DNA of 25,527 nt from a virus. The position numbers were made by a program, and so were the translations under genes. The notes under the pieces are model-generated. The model did no database searches. It saw only the letters and a list, made by a program, of their open reading frames with translations, and was not told the origin of the DNA. The first letter of the stretch is position 1. Every line of letters starts with the position of its first letter. The DNA is taken from positions 1 through 25,527 of IMG/VR virus record IMGVR_UViG_3300025699_000049; one strand, given 5' to 3'. Positions 1 to 6,019 of the stretch are shown one piece after another.

Positions 1-1
1 A

Positions 2-166
2 GCTATGCCTGATGACTTAAAAGACTACGACAACCCTATTCAGTCTTATCGTGATTACTATCACCTAGATAAGGCTACCTTCGCTGCATGGACTGGTAGA
101 GATAAACCAGACTGGTGGAGTGAGGATTACGCAGATTATGAAAAGAGGATTACAGCCAATGGATAA
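2..166 (+). CDS. Small hypothetical phage protein, possibly cut at its start
   Basis: This frame is open from the window edge to TAA at 164-166 and gives 53-54 residues. An ATG at position 5 could be the true start, but the upstream ribosome site lies outside the window, so it may be longer. The product is acidic and rich in Asp, Tyr and Trp (for example DKPDWWSEDYADYEK) with no recognisable motif, signal peptide or membrane segment. Its stop overlaps the likely ATG (159) of the next gene, the tight coupling seen through this whole block. I do not recognise the family. The case rests on the open frame, the composition and the coupling. Confidence 0.5.
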   Translation, partial: AMPDDLKDYDNPIQSYRDYYHLDKATFAAWTGRDKPDWWSEDYADYEKRITANG

Positions 167-314
167 GTGTAAATATTGTGGCGATGATATGATGGGAGAT
201 GGGTATAAACTACCCTTTCACTGTATCAATGCTTTAGAAGAAGACTGGTGGTACTCCGCTCCTGACGAAGGCCCACACTATTGTAACTTTGTAGACGAGG
301 ACACAGACCAATGA
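159..314 (+). CDS. Small Cys-containing hypothetical protein, possible zinc-binding
   Basis: A 51-residue acidic protein. The start is placed at ATG 159 because AGAGG lies 10 bases upstream (144-148) and the start overlaps the end of the previous gene; the longer frame from GTG 120 lies wholly inside that gene. Near the N-terminus is CKYC (Cys4, Cys7), followed by an HC pair and a later Cys, a pattern that could bind zinc, but no named family is recognised. Its TGA (312-314) overlaps the next ATG as ATGA, which suggests translational coupling. A role in protein or nucleic-acid contact is only a guess. Confidence 0.55.
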   Translation: MDKCKYCGDDMMGDGYKLPFHCINALEEDWWYSAPDEGPHYCNFVDEDTDQ

Positions 315-472
315 ACATAAATGACTACGTTGAAAATGTAACAAGAGTAGAATTGATTGATGGAAGTGGCCGAGTATACGTTAATATGAATGTAGCCGAC
401 GTAATAGTATCACTTCAGGATAATAAAAGAACACTAAAGATTTTTGTAGAGGACGCTAAAGATGAAAGTTAA
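311..472 (+). CDS. Small hypothetical phage protein
   Basis: A 53-residue frame starting at ATG 311 in an ATGA overlap with the previous gene and ending at TAA 470-472, inside the first codons of the next gene. The sequence (MNINDYVENVTRVELIDGSG at the N-terminus) alternates hydrophobic and polar residues, as expected of a small all-beta protein. No cysteine pair, signal peptide or membrane span is seen. It is supported by its exact fit between neighbours and by plausible composition. Function unknown. Confidence 0.6.
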   Translation: MNINDYVENVTRVELIDGSGRVYVNMNVADVIVSLQDNKRTLKIFVEDAKDES

Positions 473-968
473 AATTGGTAAATACCCTACTTGGAGATGG
501 TATCATAACTATCTGCATGATTGGTTTGATTATGCTCCTACTCCAAAGGTTAAAGTGAAGATCCATAACTACGATACGTGGAGTATGGACACTACACTAG
601 CTCATATCGTTATTCCTATGCTGAAACAGCTTAGAGATACAAAACATGGAGTACCTTTAGTAGACGACGAAGACGTAGGTTTGTTTTTTGAGGGTAATAA
701 CGAGGAGAAGTGGGAGTGGATCATGTCTGAGATGCTCTTTGCCTTTGAGTCTAAGTTGAACAACTGGGAAGATAAGTACTCTAGTGGTGAGATGGACTAT
801 GACAGTATTCCAGTTATAGGTAAAGATGGTACCGAGATTGGGGTTACTTGGGAAAAGGCTGCAGGCCATACCTACAAACTAGATATGGATGGGCTTTACC
901 TTGAGCAGGCACGTATTACAAATGGGTTCAGGTTGTTTGGTAAATATTATGAGGCTTTGTGGGACTGA
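462..968 (+). CDS. Conserved phage protein of unknown function
   Basis: A 168-residue soluble protein starting at ATG 462, overlapping the previous gene by 11 bases. The N-terminal part (MKVKIGKYPTWRWYHNYLHD), the segment DTWSMDTTLAHIVIPMLKQL and the following KHGVPLVDDEDV are, from memory, hallmarks of a protein found in many large lytic phages, usually annotated hypothetical. It is rich in Trp and Tyr and acidic in the middle. No catalytic motif is seen. It heads a group of four similar conserved small phage genes (462-2011), so a shared early role such as host takeover is possible but only inferred. Confidence 0.85.
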   Translation: MKVKIGKYPTWRWYHNYLHDWFDYAPTPKVKVKIHNYDTWSMDTTLAHIVIPMLKQLRDTKHGVPLVDDEDVGLFFEGNNEEKWEWIMSEMLFAFESKLNNWEDKYSSGEMDYDSIPVIGKDGTEIGVTWEKAAGHTYKLDMDGLYLEQARITNGFRLFGKYYEALWD

Positions 969-1330
969 TGATAACTTATAGCACAAATTGGATGGGCCCA
1001 GTCTCCACTCGTTGGTACGAAGATAGAAAGGTTCCGTTTGAGTGGAGAGAAACTTCGGGTAAGATTTTCGAAAAGATGGAATACAGACACTACCTAGAGT
1101 CCTACTCTTGTGGCCGCATAGATATATATGGATTAGATGAGACTGAGCATTGGGGTGGTAGAAGCGAGTACAGTGTTGCCCCAATGAGAACTGAAGATTG
1201 GAATGCTTTTGGTGATTGGTTGAATGATTTGGAAACTTACGAGTTGGCTACATACGAAGAACTAATAGAACATTTTCAATATTATTATGGGAAAGAAATA
1301 AGGTGGAGTATAGAAAATGCAGACTCCTGA
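968..1330 (+). CDS. Conserved phage protein of unknown function
   Basis: About 120 residues. ATG 968 overlaps the previous stop as TGATG; a GTG at 959 would add three residues and cannot be excluded, since the ribosome site (GAGG at 951-954) is weak for either. Segments NWMGPVSTRWYEDR, CGRIDIYGL, EDWNAFGDWLNDLET and YYYGKEIRWS match what I remember of a widespread phage protein that often sits beside the preceding family. The protein is acidic and aromatic-rich, with no enzyme motif or membrane segment. Function unknown. Confidence 0.8.
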   Translation: MITYSTNWMGPVSTRWYEDRKVPFEWRETSGKIFEKMEYRHYLESYSCGRIDIYGLDETEHWGGRSEYSVAPMRTEDWNAFGDWLNDLETYELATYEELIEHFQYYYGKEIRWSIENADS

Positions 1331-1628
1331 TAGTTGGGTAGTACTAAAGATAGCCGCAGAGACTGGTGTCATCTACAAAGTCTTAGCAGGATGGAGTGGT
1401 GGTTATCTTGATGGTGATTCTTGGCGATTGAATAGTGGTATCAACATAGTATTTGAACGAAAAGATCAAGTAGACTTCTATGGTAATAGTGGATCATTAT
1501 ATGTTTGTAAGAAAGGCACATACGGACTAGGAATGGGTACATCAGGAATCTACAATGATATAGTATCACGCTTTGGCGACAAAGTGGAGATGATGCCTGA
1601 AGACACAGATTGGAGAAATTTATTATGA
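1317..1628 (+). CDS. Conserved phage protein of unknown function
   Basis: A 103-residue protein whose ATG (1317) lies within the last codons of the upstream gene. It opens MQTPDSWVVLKI, then has GWSGGYLDGDSWRLNSG and SGSLYVCKKGTYGL, a strand-rich layout with many Gly, Ser and aromatic residues that I associate with a small conserved phage family. No catalytic residues are evident. It ends in an ATGA overlap with the next start. It belongs to the coupled block of unknown conserved genes and probably shares its expression time. Confidence 0.8.
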   Translation: MQTPDSWVVLKIAAETGVIYKVLAGWSGGYLDGDSWRLNSGINIVFERKDQVDFYGNSGSLYVCKKGTYGLGMGTSGIYNDIVSRFGDKVEMMPEDTDWRNLL

Positions 1629-2011
1629 CAGATCCTAAAGATAAGAAACCTGAGCTTGATTGGACAAATGATGAATTCTATGTAGCTGCTAGGAGTTGGA
1701 TAGATGGGAATGAAATAAAACAGAGGAGAAAGAAAAAGATGACAATGCCTGAAGAAAGACGACGTGCCGTAAACAGAACTAGAGAGTTTTTACTTGAGTT
1801 ACTGCGTGATGAGAGCGCCCCCAAAAAAGTAAGAGAGGAAGCCTCTCGATGCCTAAAACATTATCCAGGTAACTACTATATGGATCTAGCCAAAGAGCAA
1901 GCACCTCAAATATTTGGCGATTGGGAGGATTACTACGTTAAAGATGCACACGCACCTGAACCATTCGGTGATGGGGATTGGGATGCCGGCATCATACATG
2001 ATGATGGATGA
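1625..2011 (+). CDS. BPSL0761-like small protein
   Basis: The start is set at ATG 1625, with GGAG at 1612-1615 and an ATGA overlap with the previous stop; the longer TTG start at 1610 would place the ribosome site inside the gene. The 128-residue product contains TMPEERRRAVNRTREFLLEL, a helix, and then EEASRCLKHYP, which together match the pattern I know from the BPSL0761 family of small bacterial and phage proteins of unknown function (start helix, then a second helix ending in HYP). The N-terminal 35 residues and the acidic, Trp-rich C-terminal 40 are extra to that core. No enzymatic motif is seen. The family call is from pattern memory. Confidence 0.75.
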   Translation: MTDPKDKKPELDWTNDEFYVAARSWIDGNEIKQRRKKKMTMPEERRRAVNRTREFLLELLRDESAPKKVREEASRCLKHYPGNYYMDLAKEQAPQIFGDWEDYYVKDAHAPEPFGDGDWDAGIIHDDG

Positions 2012-2026
2012 GTACTACGTTAAAGA
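1931..2026 (+). repeat. 14-base direct repeat at the end of the BPSL0761-like gene
   Basis: TACTACGTTAAAGA occurs at 1931-1944 and again at 2013-2026. The first copy lies in the coding region (peptide YYVK). The second lies just after the stop but is read as YYVK in a short +1 frame starting at ATG 1998 and ending at 2039. It may be the trace of a small tandem duplication. Confidence 0.5.
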
Positions 2027-2035
2027 GGAAAGACA

Positions 2036-2320
2036 ATGAAGAATAGATATGGAGACGAATGGCACTGGGAAAAGATTGCCACAAATCAATATAAGTTCCA
2101 TATGAGCGGTGATAATATGAAATACTGTCGTTGCGGAGGAAAATTAGGTCAGTCTAAAATAGATATGCAAGACTTAGGTATGTTTGATCCAAGTGGTGGC
2201 CCTTATATTTCGTGTCGTGATGAATATCCAGGTACGATGATTGAAGGAAAAGAGATTATACACATCGGACATCCCGATGAACACTTTGTAGCAACGGTAG
2301 AGGAAAAAGAAGATGCCTAG
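2036..2320 (+). CDS. Hypothetical protein with CxC and late Cys
   Basis: A 94-residue protein starting at ATG 2036 with AGAGGAA a few bases upstream (2024-2030). It has CRCGGKLG around residue 32 (Cys-x-Cys followed by Gly-Gly) and another Cys in YISCRDEYPG, which could form part of a small metal site, but the spacing fits no standard zinc ribbon. The C-terminus is strongly acidic. It overlaps the next gene by eight bases. Family not recognised; expression with the preceding block is inferred from the spacing. Confidence 0.7.
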   Translation: MKNRYGDEWHWEKIATNQYKFHMSGDNMKYCRCGGKLGQSKIDMQDLGMFDPSGGPYISCRDEYPGTMIEGKEIIHIGHPDEHFVATVEEKEDA

Positions 2321-3002
2321 GATTAAAAAGAAAGAGCACGAAAAGCTATCTACTAGCAATATACAACATGTTGCTGACCTGCTTGCTGCAGATAAACCCA
2401 TAACAAAGAAAGAAGCCTGCGCTATACTAGCTATCTCGTATAACACTACTCGCTTAGCAAAAATACTAAACGACCATGCAGAGAACCTAGCGTACAAAGA
2501 AAAACGTAAGAGTATGAACAGAGGTAAAGCCGCAGCCCCTTATGAGATTAAAGAGGCTACTATGTTGTACCTCAAAGGTGAGAATGTTACTAACATTGCA
2601 AAAGGTCTTTACCGCTCTGCGGGGTTTGTAAAAACCATCTTAGATAAGCTGGGCGTACCTACAAAGCCCTCCAGTGTAGAGGAGAGAGCAGAGGTAGCAT
2701 ATTTGCCAGAGAATTGTGTAGCTGATACTTTTGAGAAAGGTGAGCTTGCATGGTCAGCAAAATACCATTCAATCGTAGAAGTACAAGAAGAGCAGACTCC
2801 TAGGCATATAGCAAGCCACAAAGGTCTGGGAGAGTGTGACTATGAAAGTAAGTATGGCTCAAAGGTTTACTCCATCTACGTCAAAGAACAAACAGAGAAT
2901 GACTTTAATATTGACGGTGGTTATTATGCTTATTCTTTAGCCTATGATCTAGGCAAGCTAGAACATCTTAAAGAACATGGTATTAAGCTTGAAGCAATTT
3001 AA
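2313..3002 (+). CDS. Putative helix-turn-helix phage DNA-binding protein
   Basis: 229 residues from ATG 2313. The first half is helical and basic: ITKKEACAILAISYNTTRLA reads as a helix-turn-helix, and a second HTH-like stretch is seen at KGENVTNIAKGLYRSAGFVK. The second half (from YLPENCVAD) is strand-rich, with WSAKYHSIVEV, KYGSKVYSIYV and YYAYSLAYDLGKLEHL, and looks like a separate globular domain. I recall similar two-part proteins in other large phages, annotated hypothetical or DNA-binding. It is the last gene of the first block and lies just upstream of promoter P1, so a role in transcription control is plausible but unproven. No nuclease or ATPase motif is seen. Confidence 0.75.
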   Translation: MPRIKKKEHEKLSTSNIQHVADLLAADKPITKKEACAILAISYNTTRLAKILNDHAENLAYKEKRKSMNRGKAAAPYEIKEATMLYLKGENVTNIAKGLYRSAGFVKTILDKLGVPTKPSSVEERAEVAYLPENCVADTFEKGELAWSAKYHSIVEVQEEQTPRHIASHKGLGECDYESKYGSKVYSIYVKEQTENDFNIDGGYYAYSLAYDLGKLEHLKEHGIKLEAI

Positions 3003-3011
3003 AAAAAGTTC

Positions 3012-3041
3012 TTGACAATTACGTTTAAAATACTCTATAAT
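3012..3041 (+). promoter_or_regulatory. Promoter P1 (sigma-70 type)
   Basis: -35 TTGACA at 3012-3017 and -10 TATAAT at 3036-3041, spacing 18. It is preceded by AAAAAAGTTC and followed by ATCATTTCAAAATT, a context shared with the four other promoters in this window. Transcription should begin near 3048. It serves the small DNA-binding gene that follows. Confidence 0.9.
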
Positions 3042-3107
3042 ATCATTTCAAAATTTGAGAAAGGAAATAAAAATTGGGAGACCGATTTTACAACCAACAA
3101 CTTAACC

Positions 3108-3127
3108 GTCTGGGTACTTGCCCAGGC
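3108..3127 (+). promoter_or_regulatory. Leader stem-loop downstream of P1
   Basis: GTCTGGG (3108-3114) pairs with CCCAGGC (3121-3127) through seven base pairs, one of them a G-U pair, closing the loop TACTTG. It has no T-tract, so it is not a terminator. It lies between two possible translation starts of the next gene (TTG 3074 and ATG 3158) and could affect which is used. Confidence 0.45.
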
Positions 3128-3157
3128 TACAATAACCCAAACAAAAGGAACAGAAAA

Positions 3158-3514
3158 ATGCCTTGGACTGATGAATCTAAAGCTGAAGCAGTAGAGTTAT
3201 ACGAAGCTGCCAACCCCACCCCAGAAACTAGCATGGAAATCGTAAAAGAAATCGCCGATGATCTTGGTGAGTCGCCTAATGGTGTCCGTATGATTCTTAC
3301 TAAAGCTGGTGTCTATGTTAAGAAAACTCCTGCTGCAAAAGCATCTGGTGGCGCTTCTACTGGAGGCACTCGTGTCTCTAAACAAGCTGCTCAAGACGCT
3401 CTTACTGCCGCCATCACTGATGCCGGACAGGAAGTTGACGAAGATGTAGTAAGTAAATTGACTGGTAAAGCCGCTCAGTACTTCACAAAAGTATTAACAG
3501 CGAATGCCGACTAA
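3158..3514 (+). CDS. Small HTH/SANT-like phage DNA-binding protein
   Basis: 118 residues from ATG 3158 (AAGGAA 3145-3150 upstream). Residues 2-50 start with PWTDESKAEAVELYEA, then EIVKEIADDLGESPNGVRMI: an aromatic-Thr-Asp opening helix followed by an HTH-like IAxxLGxSxxxVR segment. The same pattern is repeated in the protein at 6020-6745, so the two look like paralogs. A low-complexity Ala/Gly/Ser/Thr linker follows, then a C-terminal helical segment (SKQAAQDALTAAI, VSKLTGKAAQYF). An in-frame TTG at 3074 with an equally good ribosome site would add 28 residues. The gene lies alone between P1 and terminator T1, and its codons look expression-favouring (many GCT, GGT, CGT), so it is probably abundant. 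DNA binding is inferred; a transcription regulator or DNA-coating protein are both possible. Confidence 0.8.
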   Translation: MPWTDESKAEAVELYEAANPTPETSMEIVKEIADDLGESPNGVRMILTKAGVYVKKTPAAKASGGASTGGTRVSKQAAQDALTAAITDAGQEVDEDVVSKLTGKAAQYFTKVLTANAD

Positions 3515-3535
3515 GTAGTTTACTTAATTGAAATT

Positions 3536-3568
3536 GCTGGGGAGTATTGTCTCTCCGGCTTTTTCTTT
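3536..3568 (+). terminator. Intrinsic terminator T1
   Basis: GCTGGGGAG (3536-3544) pairs with CTCTCCGGC (3551-3559), nine pairs with two G-U pairs, around the loop TATTGT, followed by TTTTTCTTT. It lies 22 bases after the stop of the DNA-binding gene. Confidence 0.88.
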
Positions 3569-3637
3569 GCCCTCACAAACGACCTAAGAGTATGCACATA
3601 GTAATTATTGTTGCCCAATGCTACCAAAGGAGCTCAA

Positions 3638-3904
3638 GTGAAAAAGCAAGAATTAAAGGATAAAGTCACCGAATATGGTGACGCAGTAATTACTTATAGA
3701 AGTGAAAACTCAAATAAGTTAAAATATAATGTATGTACTCTAGACTTCTCCACCCCTTATATACAAGGTAAGAAGAACAGAGCGAAGGAGACCGATAGTA
3801 GTCTACTATTCTTTTGTTGGGATACTGATTCATATCGACTTCTTAAACCAGGAAGCGTAACCACCGTAGTACCCCTATCAGCGATACTTAAAAACGAGAC
3901 GTAG
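3638..3904 (+). CDS. Conserved small phage protein of unknown function
   Basis: 88 residues. GTG 3638 is chosen because AAAGGAG ends six bases before it; the upstream TTG at 3608 has no such site. Segments TEYGDAVITYRSE, KLKYNVCTLDFSTPYI and LLFFCWDTDSYRLLKP, then TTVVPLSAIL, form a strand-rich pattern that I recall from hypothetical proteins of other lytic phages, often near replication genes. No enzyme motif is visible. The gene follows terminator T1 with no clear promoter of its own, so it probably depends on read-through, and it is followed one base later by the PC4-like gene, suggesting they work or are dosed together. Confidence 0.75.
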   Translation: MKKQELKDKVTEYGDAVITYRSENSNKLKYNVCTLDFSTPYIQGKKNRAKETDSSLLFFCWDTDSYRLLKPGSVTTVVPLSAILKNET

Positions 3905-3905
3905 T

Positions 3906-4205
3906 ATGGAACTCCATGAAGCACCTGAAATGTATGAGAGAATCATACACCTTGACGCTATTAAGCAAACACAAGTCAGGTTAACCGTAAGTACCTTTCG
4001 TGGAATAGAATACCTTAGTTTAAGAAAATACTATATGGACTTTGAAGAGGAATGGCAGCCTTCCAAAGAAGGAATAACTATGCCTATAGACTTCATAAAC
4101 TCTAGGGAGCTCTTCATAGGGCTTACCGAGATACTATCCCTAGCCGAATCAAAGGAAGTTATCATGGAATACTTTGGTGATTTGCTAGAAGATATGTATA
4201 AATAG
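3906..4205 (+). CDS. PC4-like transcriptional coactivator / ssDNA-binding protein
   Basis: 99 residues, one base after the upstream stop. The core VRLTVSTFRGIEYLSLRKYY, then EWQPSKEGITMPIDFI, matches the C-terminal ssDNA-binding domain of the PC4/p15 coactivator family: a strand with an FRG turn, a strand with basic RKYY, then a W-P-(S/T)-K-x-G-I-T loop leading into a final helix (INSRELFIGLTEIL). PC4-like domains dimerise and bind melted or single-stranded DNA; phage members are thought to act in replication, recombination or transcription. The protein ends in an acidic C-terminal helix. The match is by motif memory. It precedes promoter P2 and the ligase genes. Confidence 0.75.
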   Translation: MELHEAPEMYERIIHLDAIKQTQVRLTVSTFRGIEYLSLRKYYMDFEEEWQPSKEGITMPIDFINSRELFIGLTEILSLAESKEVIMEYFGDLLEDMYK

Positions 4206-4208
4206 TTC

Positions 4209-4237
4209 TTGACTTTTCCTTATTTTTTAAGTATAAT
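4209..4237 (+). promoter_or_regulatory. Promoter P2 (sigma-70 type)
   Basis: -35 TTGACT at 4209-4214 and -10 TATAAT at 4232-4237, spacing 17, with the shared upstream AATAGTTC. Expected start near 4244, about 24 bases before the ligase part A ATG. Confidence 0.9.
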
Positions 4238-4267
4238 ACTTATCTAAATTAATGAAAGAGGCAAGTA

Positions 4268-5194
4268 ATGAAGAAGTTCTTAGACAAAGCAGCACACGCT
4301 TATTTCGAAGGTAATCCTATCATCAGTGACGGTGAGTGGGACTTCTTGTCTCGTGTTTTTAACTATGATGATGTTGGTTATACTCCTACAGATGGCGTTC
4401 GTCATTTGTTCCAGATGTATTCTTTGCAGAAATGTTTCGATATATTGAACCCGCCCTTTCATGTACTAGGTAAAGACGTTGTGGCTTCTCCTAAGCTTGA
4501 CGGTGCTGCTGTGTCTCTAGTTTACATTAACGGAGAGTTTACTCAAGCTCTTACGCGTGGCGATGGTATCTTTGGTAGAGATGTTACAGATAAAATGGCT
4601 CTGCGAGTACCTGCACAAATACCAGAAAGTGGCGTAGTACAGATCACTGGCGAGCTAGTAGCTCCTGATAATATTGAAAACTCTCGTAACTACGCTGCGG
4701 GGTCACTGAACCTCAAGTGTACCAAAGAGTTTGATAGCAGGGCTACTTACTTTTACGCCTACGGGCTGCAGTGTGATAACGGTTTATCAACCTGGACAGA
4801 AGATATGGATCGGTTAGCCCTTCAAGGCTTCAACACTGTACATACTCATATGACGGCAGGCTTTCCGCAAGATGGTATTGTCTACCGTATCAATGATAAC
4901 TATGACTTTAGTGCTATGGGATATACTTCTAAGCATCCTCGTGGAGCGTTTGCTCTCAAGGAAGAGCAGGTAGGTGTAGTTACAAAACTATTAGATGTTG
5001 TCTGGCAAGTAGGTAAGTCAGGTATTATTAGTCCAGTTGCAATACTAGAGCCAGTATTGGTAGGAGATGCTACTGTATCGAGAGCCACTCTTCACAATAT
5101 AGATTACATCAGAGAGTTAGACTTAGAGATTGGATGTGACGTAGAAATTATTCGCTCAGGGGAGATCATCCCCAGAGTCGTCAGACGCGTATGA
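4268..5194 (+). CDS. ligA: NAD+-dependent DNA ligase, part A (adenylation and OB domains)
   Basis: 308 residues from ATG 4268, with AGAGGC just upstream. This is the N-terminal half of a bacterial-type NAD+ ligase. ISDGEWD (19-25) fits the NMN-binding Ia domain, which is shortened; HLFQMYSLQKCF follows; SPKLDG (74-79) holds the nucleophile Lys76; then TRGDGIFGRDVT, GELVAP, SRNYAAGSLNLKC and DGIVYRIN of the nucleotidyltransferase domain; and QVGKSGIISPVA, TVSRATLHN and RSGEIIPRVV of the OB fold. It stops exactly where a whole ligase would continue into the zinc finger. Part B at 5268 supplies the rest, so the two probably form one enzyme that seals nicks during phage replication. T5-like phages are known to have two ligase subunit genes. 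Confidence 0.93.
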   Translation: MKKFLDKAAHAYFEGNPIISDGEWDFLSRVFNYDDVGYTPTDGVRHLFQMYSLQKCFDILNPPFHVLGKDVVASPKLDGAAVSLVYINGEFTQALTRGDGIFGRDVTDKMALRVPAQIPESGVVQITGELVAPDNIENSRNYAAGSLNLKCTKEFDSRATYFYAYGLQCDNGLSTWTEDMDRLALQGFNTVHTHMTAGFPQDGIVYRINDNYDFSAMGYTSKHPRGAFALKEEQVGVVTKLLDVVWQVGKSGIISPVAILEPVLVGDATVSRATLHNIDYIRELDLEIGCDVEIIRSGEIIPRVVRRV

Positions 5195-5212
5195 CACACA
5201 AAAAAATAACTC

Positions 5213-5241
5213 TTGACTTTACCTTAAACTTACGATATAAT
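5213..5241 (+). promoter_or_regulatory. Promoter P3 (sigma-70 type) between the two ligase genes
   Basis: -35 TTGACT at 5213-5218 and -10 TATAAT at 5236-5241, spacing 17, followed by ATCTTTTCAAAATT as at P1. Expected start near 5248, about 20 bases before the ligase part B ATG. Confidence 0.9.
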
Positions 5242-5267
5242 ATCTTTTCAAAATTAAGGAATCATAT

Positions 5268-6017
5268 ATGACATACATTGAACCACCGACAAGCTGCCCT
5301 TCGTGTAGCTCGCTGATCGTAGTCATAAATAATCTTTTGTTTTGCAAAAACACATCCTGCGGTACAAAACTTCACAAAAAGCTAGAACACTTTGCAAAGA
5401 CCCTCAAGATCAAAGGGCTTGGACCAAAAGCTATCGAGAAATTAGGGGTCACAACTTCACAAGAGTTGTACTTGCTGACTAAAGATGACTTGGTGTCTCT
5501 CCTAGAATCTGAGAAGATTGGTGCAAAGCTTTTCGCTGAGTTACAAGTATCTAAGAATGTGCCTATGAATGTAGTTATTCCTGCACTTAGTATTCCCTTG
5601 ATCGGCAACACAGCAGCTAAAAAATTAGCAACTGTGTGCGATACAATACACGATATTAATGCAGATACCTGTGAGTCGGCAGGCTTAGGCCCAAAGGCAA
5701 CAGATAACTTACTTTCATACCTGAGTGAGAATGGCATTGCGCTACTAGATCATCCGTTCTCTTTCAAGTTCGAGAAACCACAAGTCGTACTAGCCCAGAA
5801 AGGCGTAGTATGTATCTCAGGCAAGTTAAAATCTTATAAAACAAAAGCTGAAGCCTCAGAGATACTACAACAGAACGGTTACGCGATTAAGGCTTCTTTG
5901 ACAAGAGACGTTACCATTCTAGTTAATGAGAGTGGTATAGAGTCTCAAAAAACACAAAAAGCCAGAGACGCTGGCGTACAAATTATAACTAACCTACAAC
6001 AATTCTTGGAGAATTAA
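5268..6017 (+). CDS. ligB: NAD+-dependent DNA ligase, part B (zinc finger, HhH, BRCT)
   Basis: 249 residues from ATG 5268 (TAAGGA upstream). It begins with a four-Cys zinc finger, Cys10, Cys13, Cys26 and Cys31, followed by LKIKGLGPKAIEKLG and further helix-hairpin-helix units (IPLIGNTAAKKLA, AGLGPKATDNLL), then a C-terminal BRCT-like domain (GVVCISGKL to the end, with VTILVNE and KTQKARDAGVQII). These are the domains that follow the OB fold in one-piece NAD+ ligases, in the usual order. It has no nucleotidyltransferase motif and cannot ligate alone; pairing with part A is inferred. Together they give 557 residues, shorter than the roughly 670 of E. coli LigA. It has its own promoter, P3, and is followed three bases later by the repeat DNA-binding gene. 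Confidence 0.92.
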   Translation: MTYIEPPTSCPSCSSLIVVINNLLFCKNTSCGTKLHKKLEHFAKTLKIKGLGPKAIEKLGVTTSQELYLLTKDDLVSLLESEKIGAKLFAELQVSKNVPMNVVIPALSIPLIGNTAAKKLATVCDTIHDINADTCESAGLGPKATDNLLSYLSENGIALLDHPFSFKFEKPQVVLAQKGVVCISGKLKSYKTKAEASEILQQNGYAIKASLTRDVTILVNESGIESQKTQKARDAGVQIITNLQQFLEN

Positions 6018-6019
6018 AA

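Noticed and set aside
879-1184. Open frame on the minus strand opposite conserved plus-strand genes (likewise 2174-2497, 5372-5737, 9150-9461, 12878-13228, 17231-17506, 18611-18901)
   Set aside because: Each lies opposite a recognisable plus-strand gene, has low-complexity or Ser/Leu-rich composition and no ribosome site; they are mirror frames of real genes.
3012-3194. Open frame of 60 residues starting within the P1 -35 box
   Set aside because: It begins inside a clear promoter, has no ribosome site on the resulting transcript and overlaps the better-supported gene start at 3158.
5875-5910. TTGAC inside ligase part B as a further promoter
   Set aside because: No -10 TATAAT at proper distance and none of the shared flanking sequence of the five promoters.
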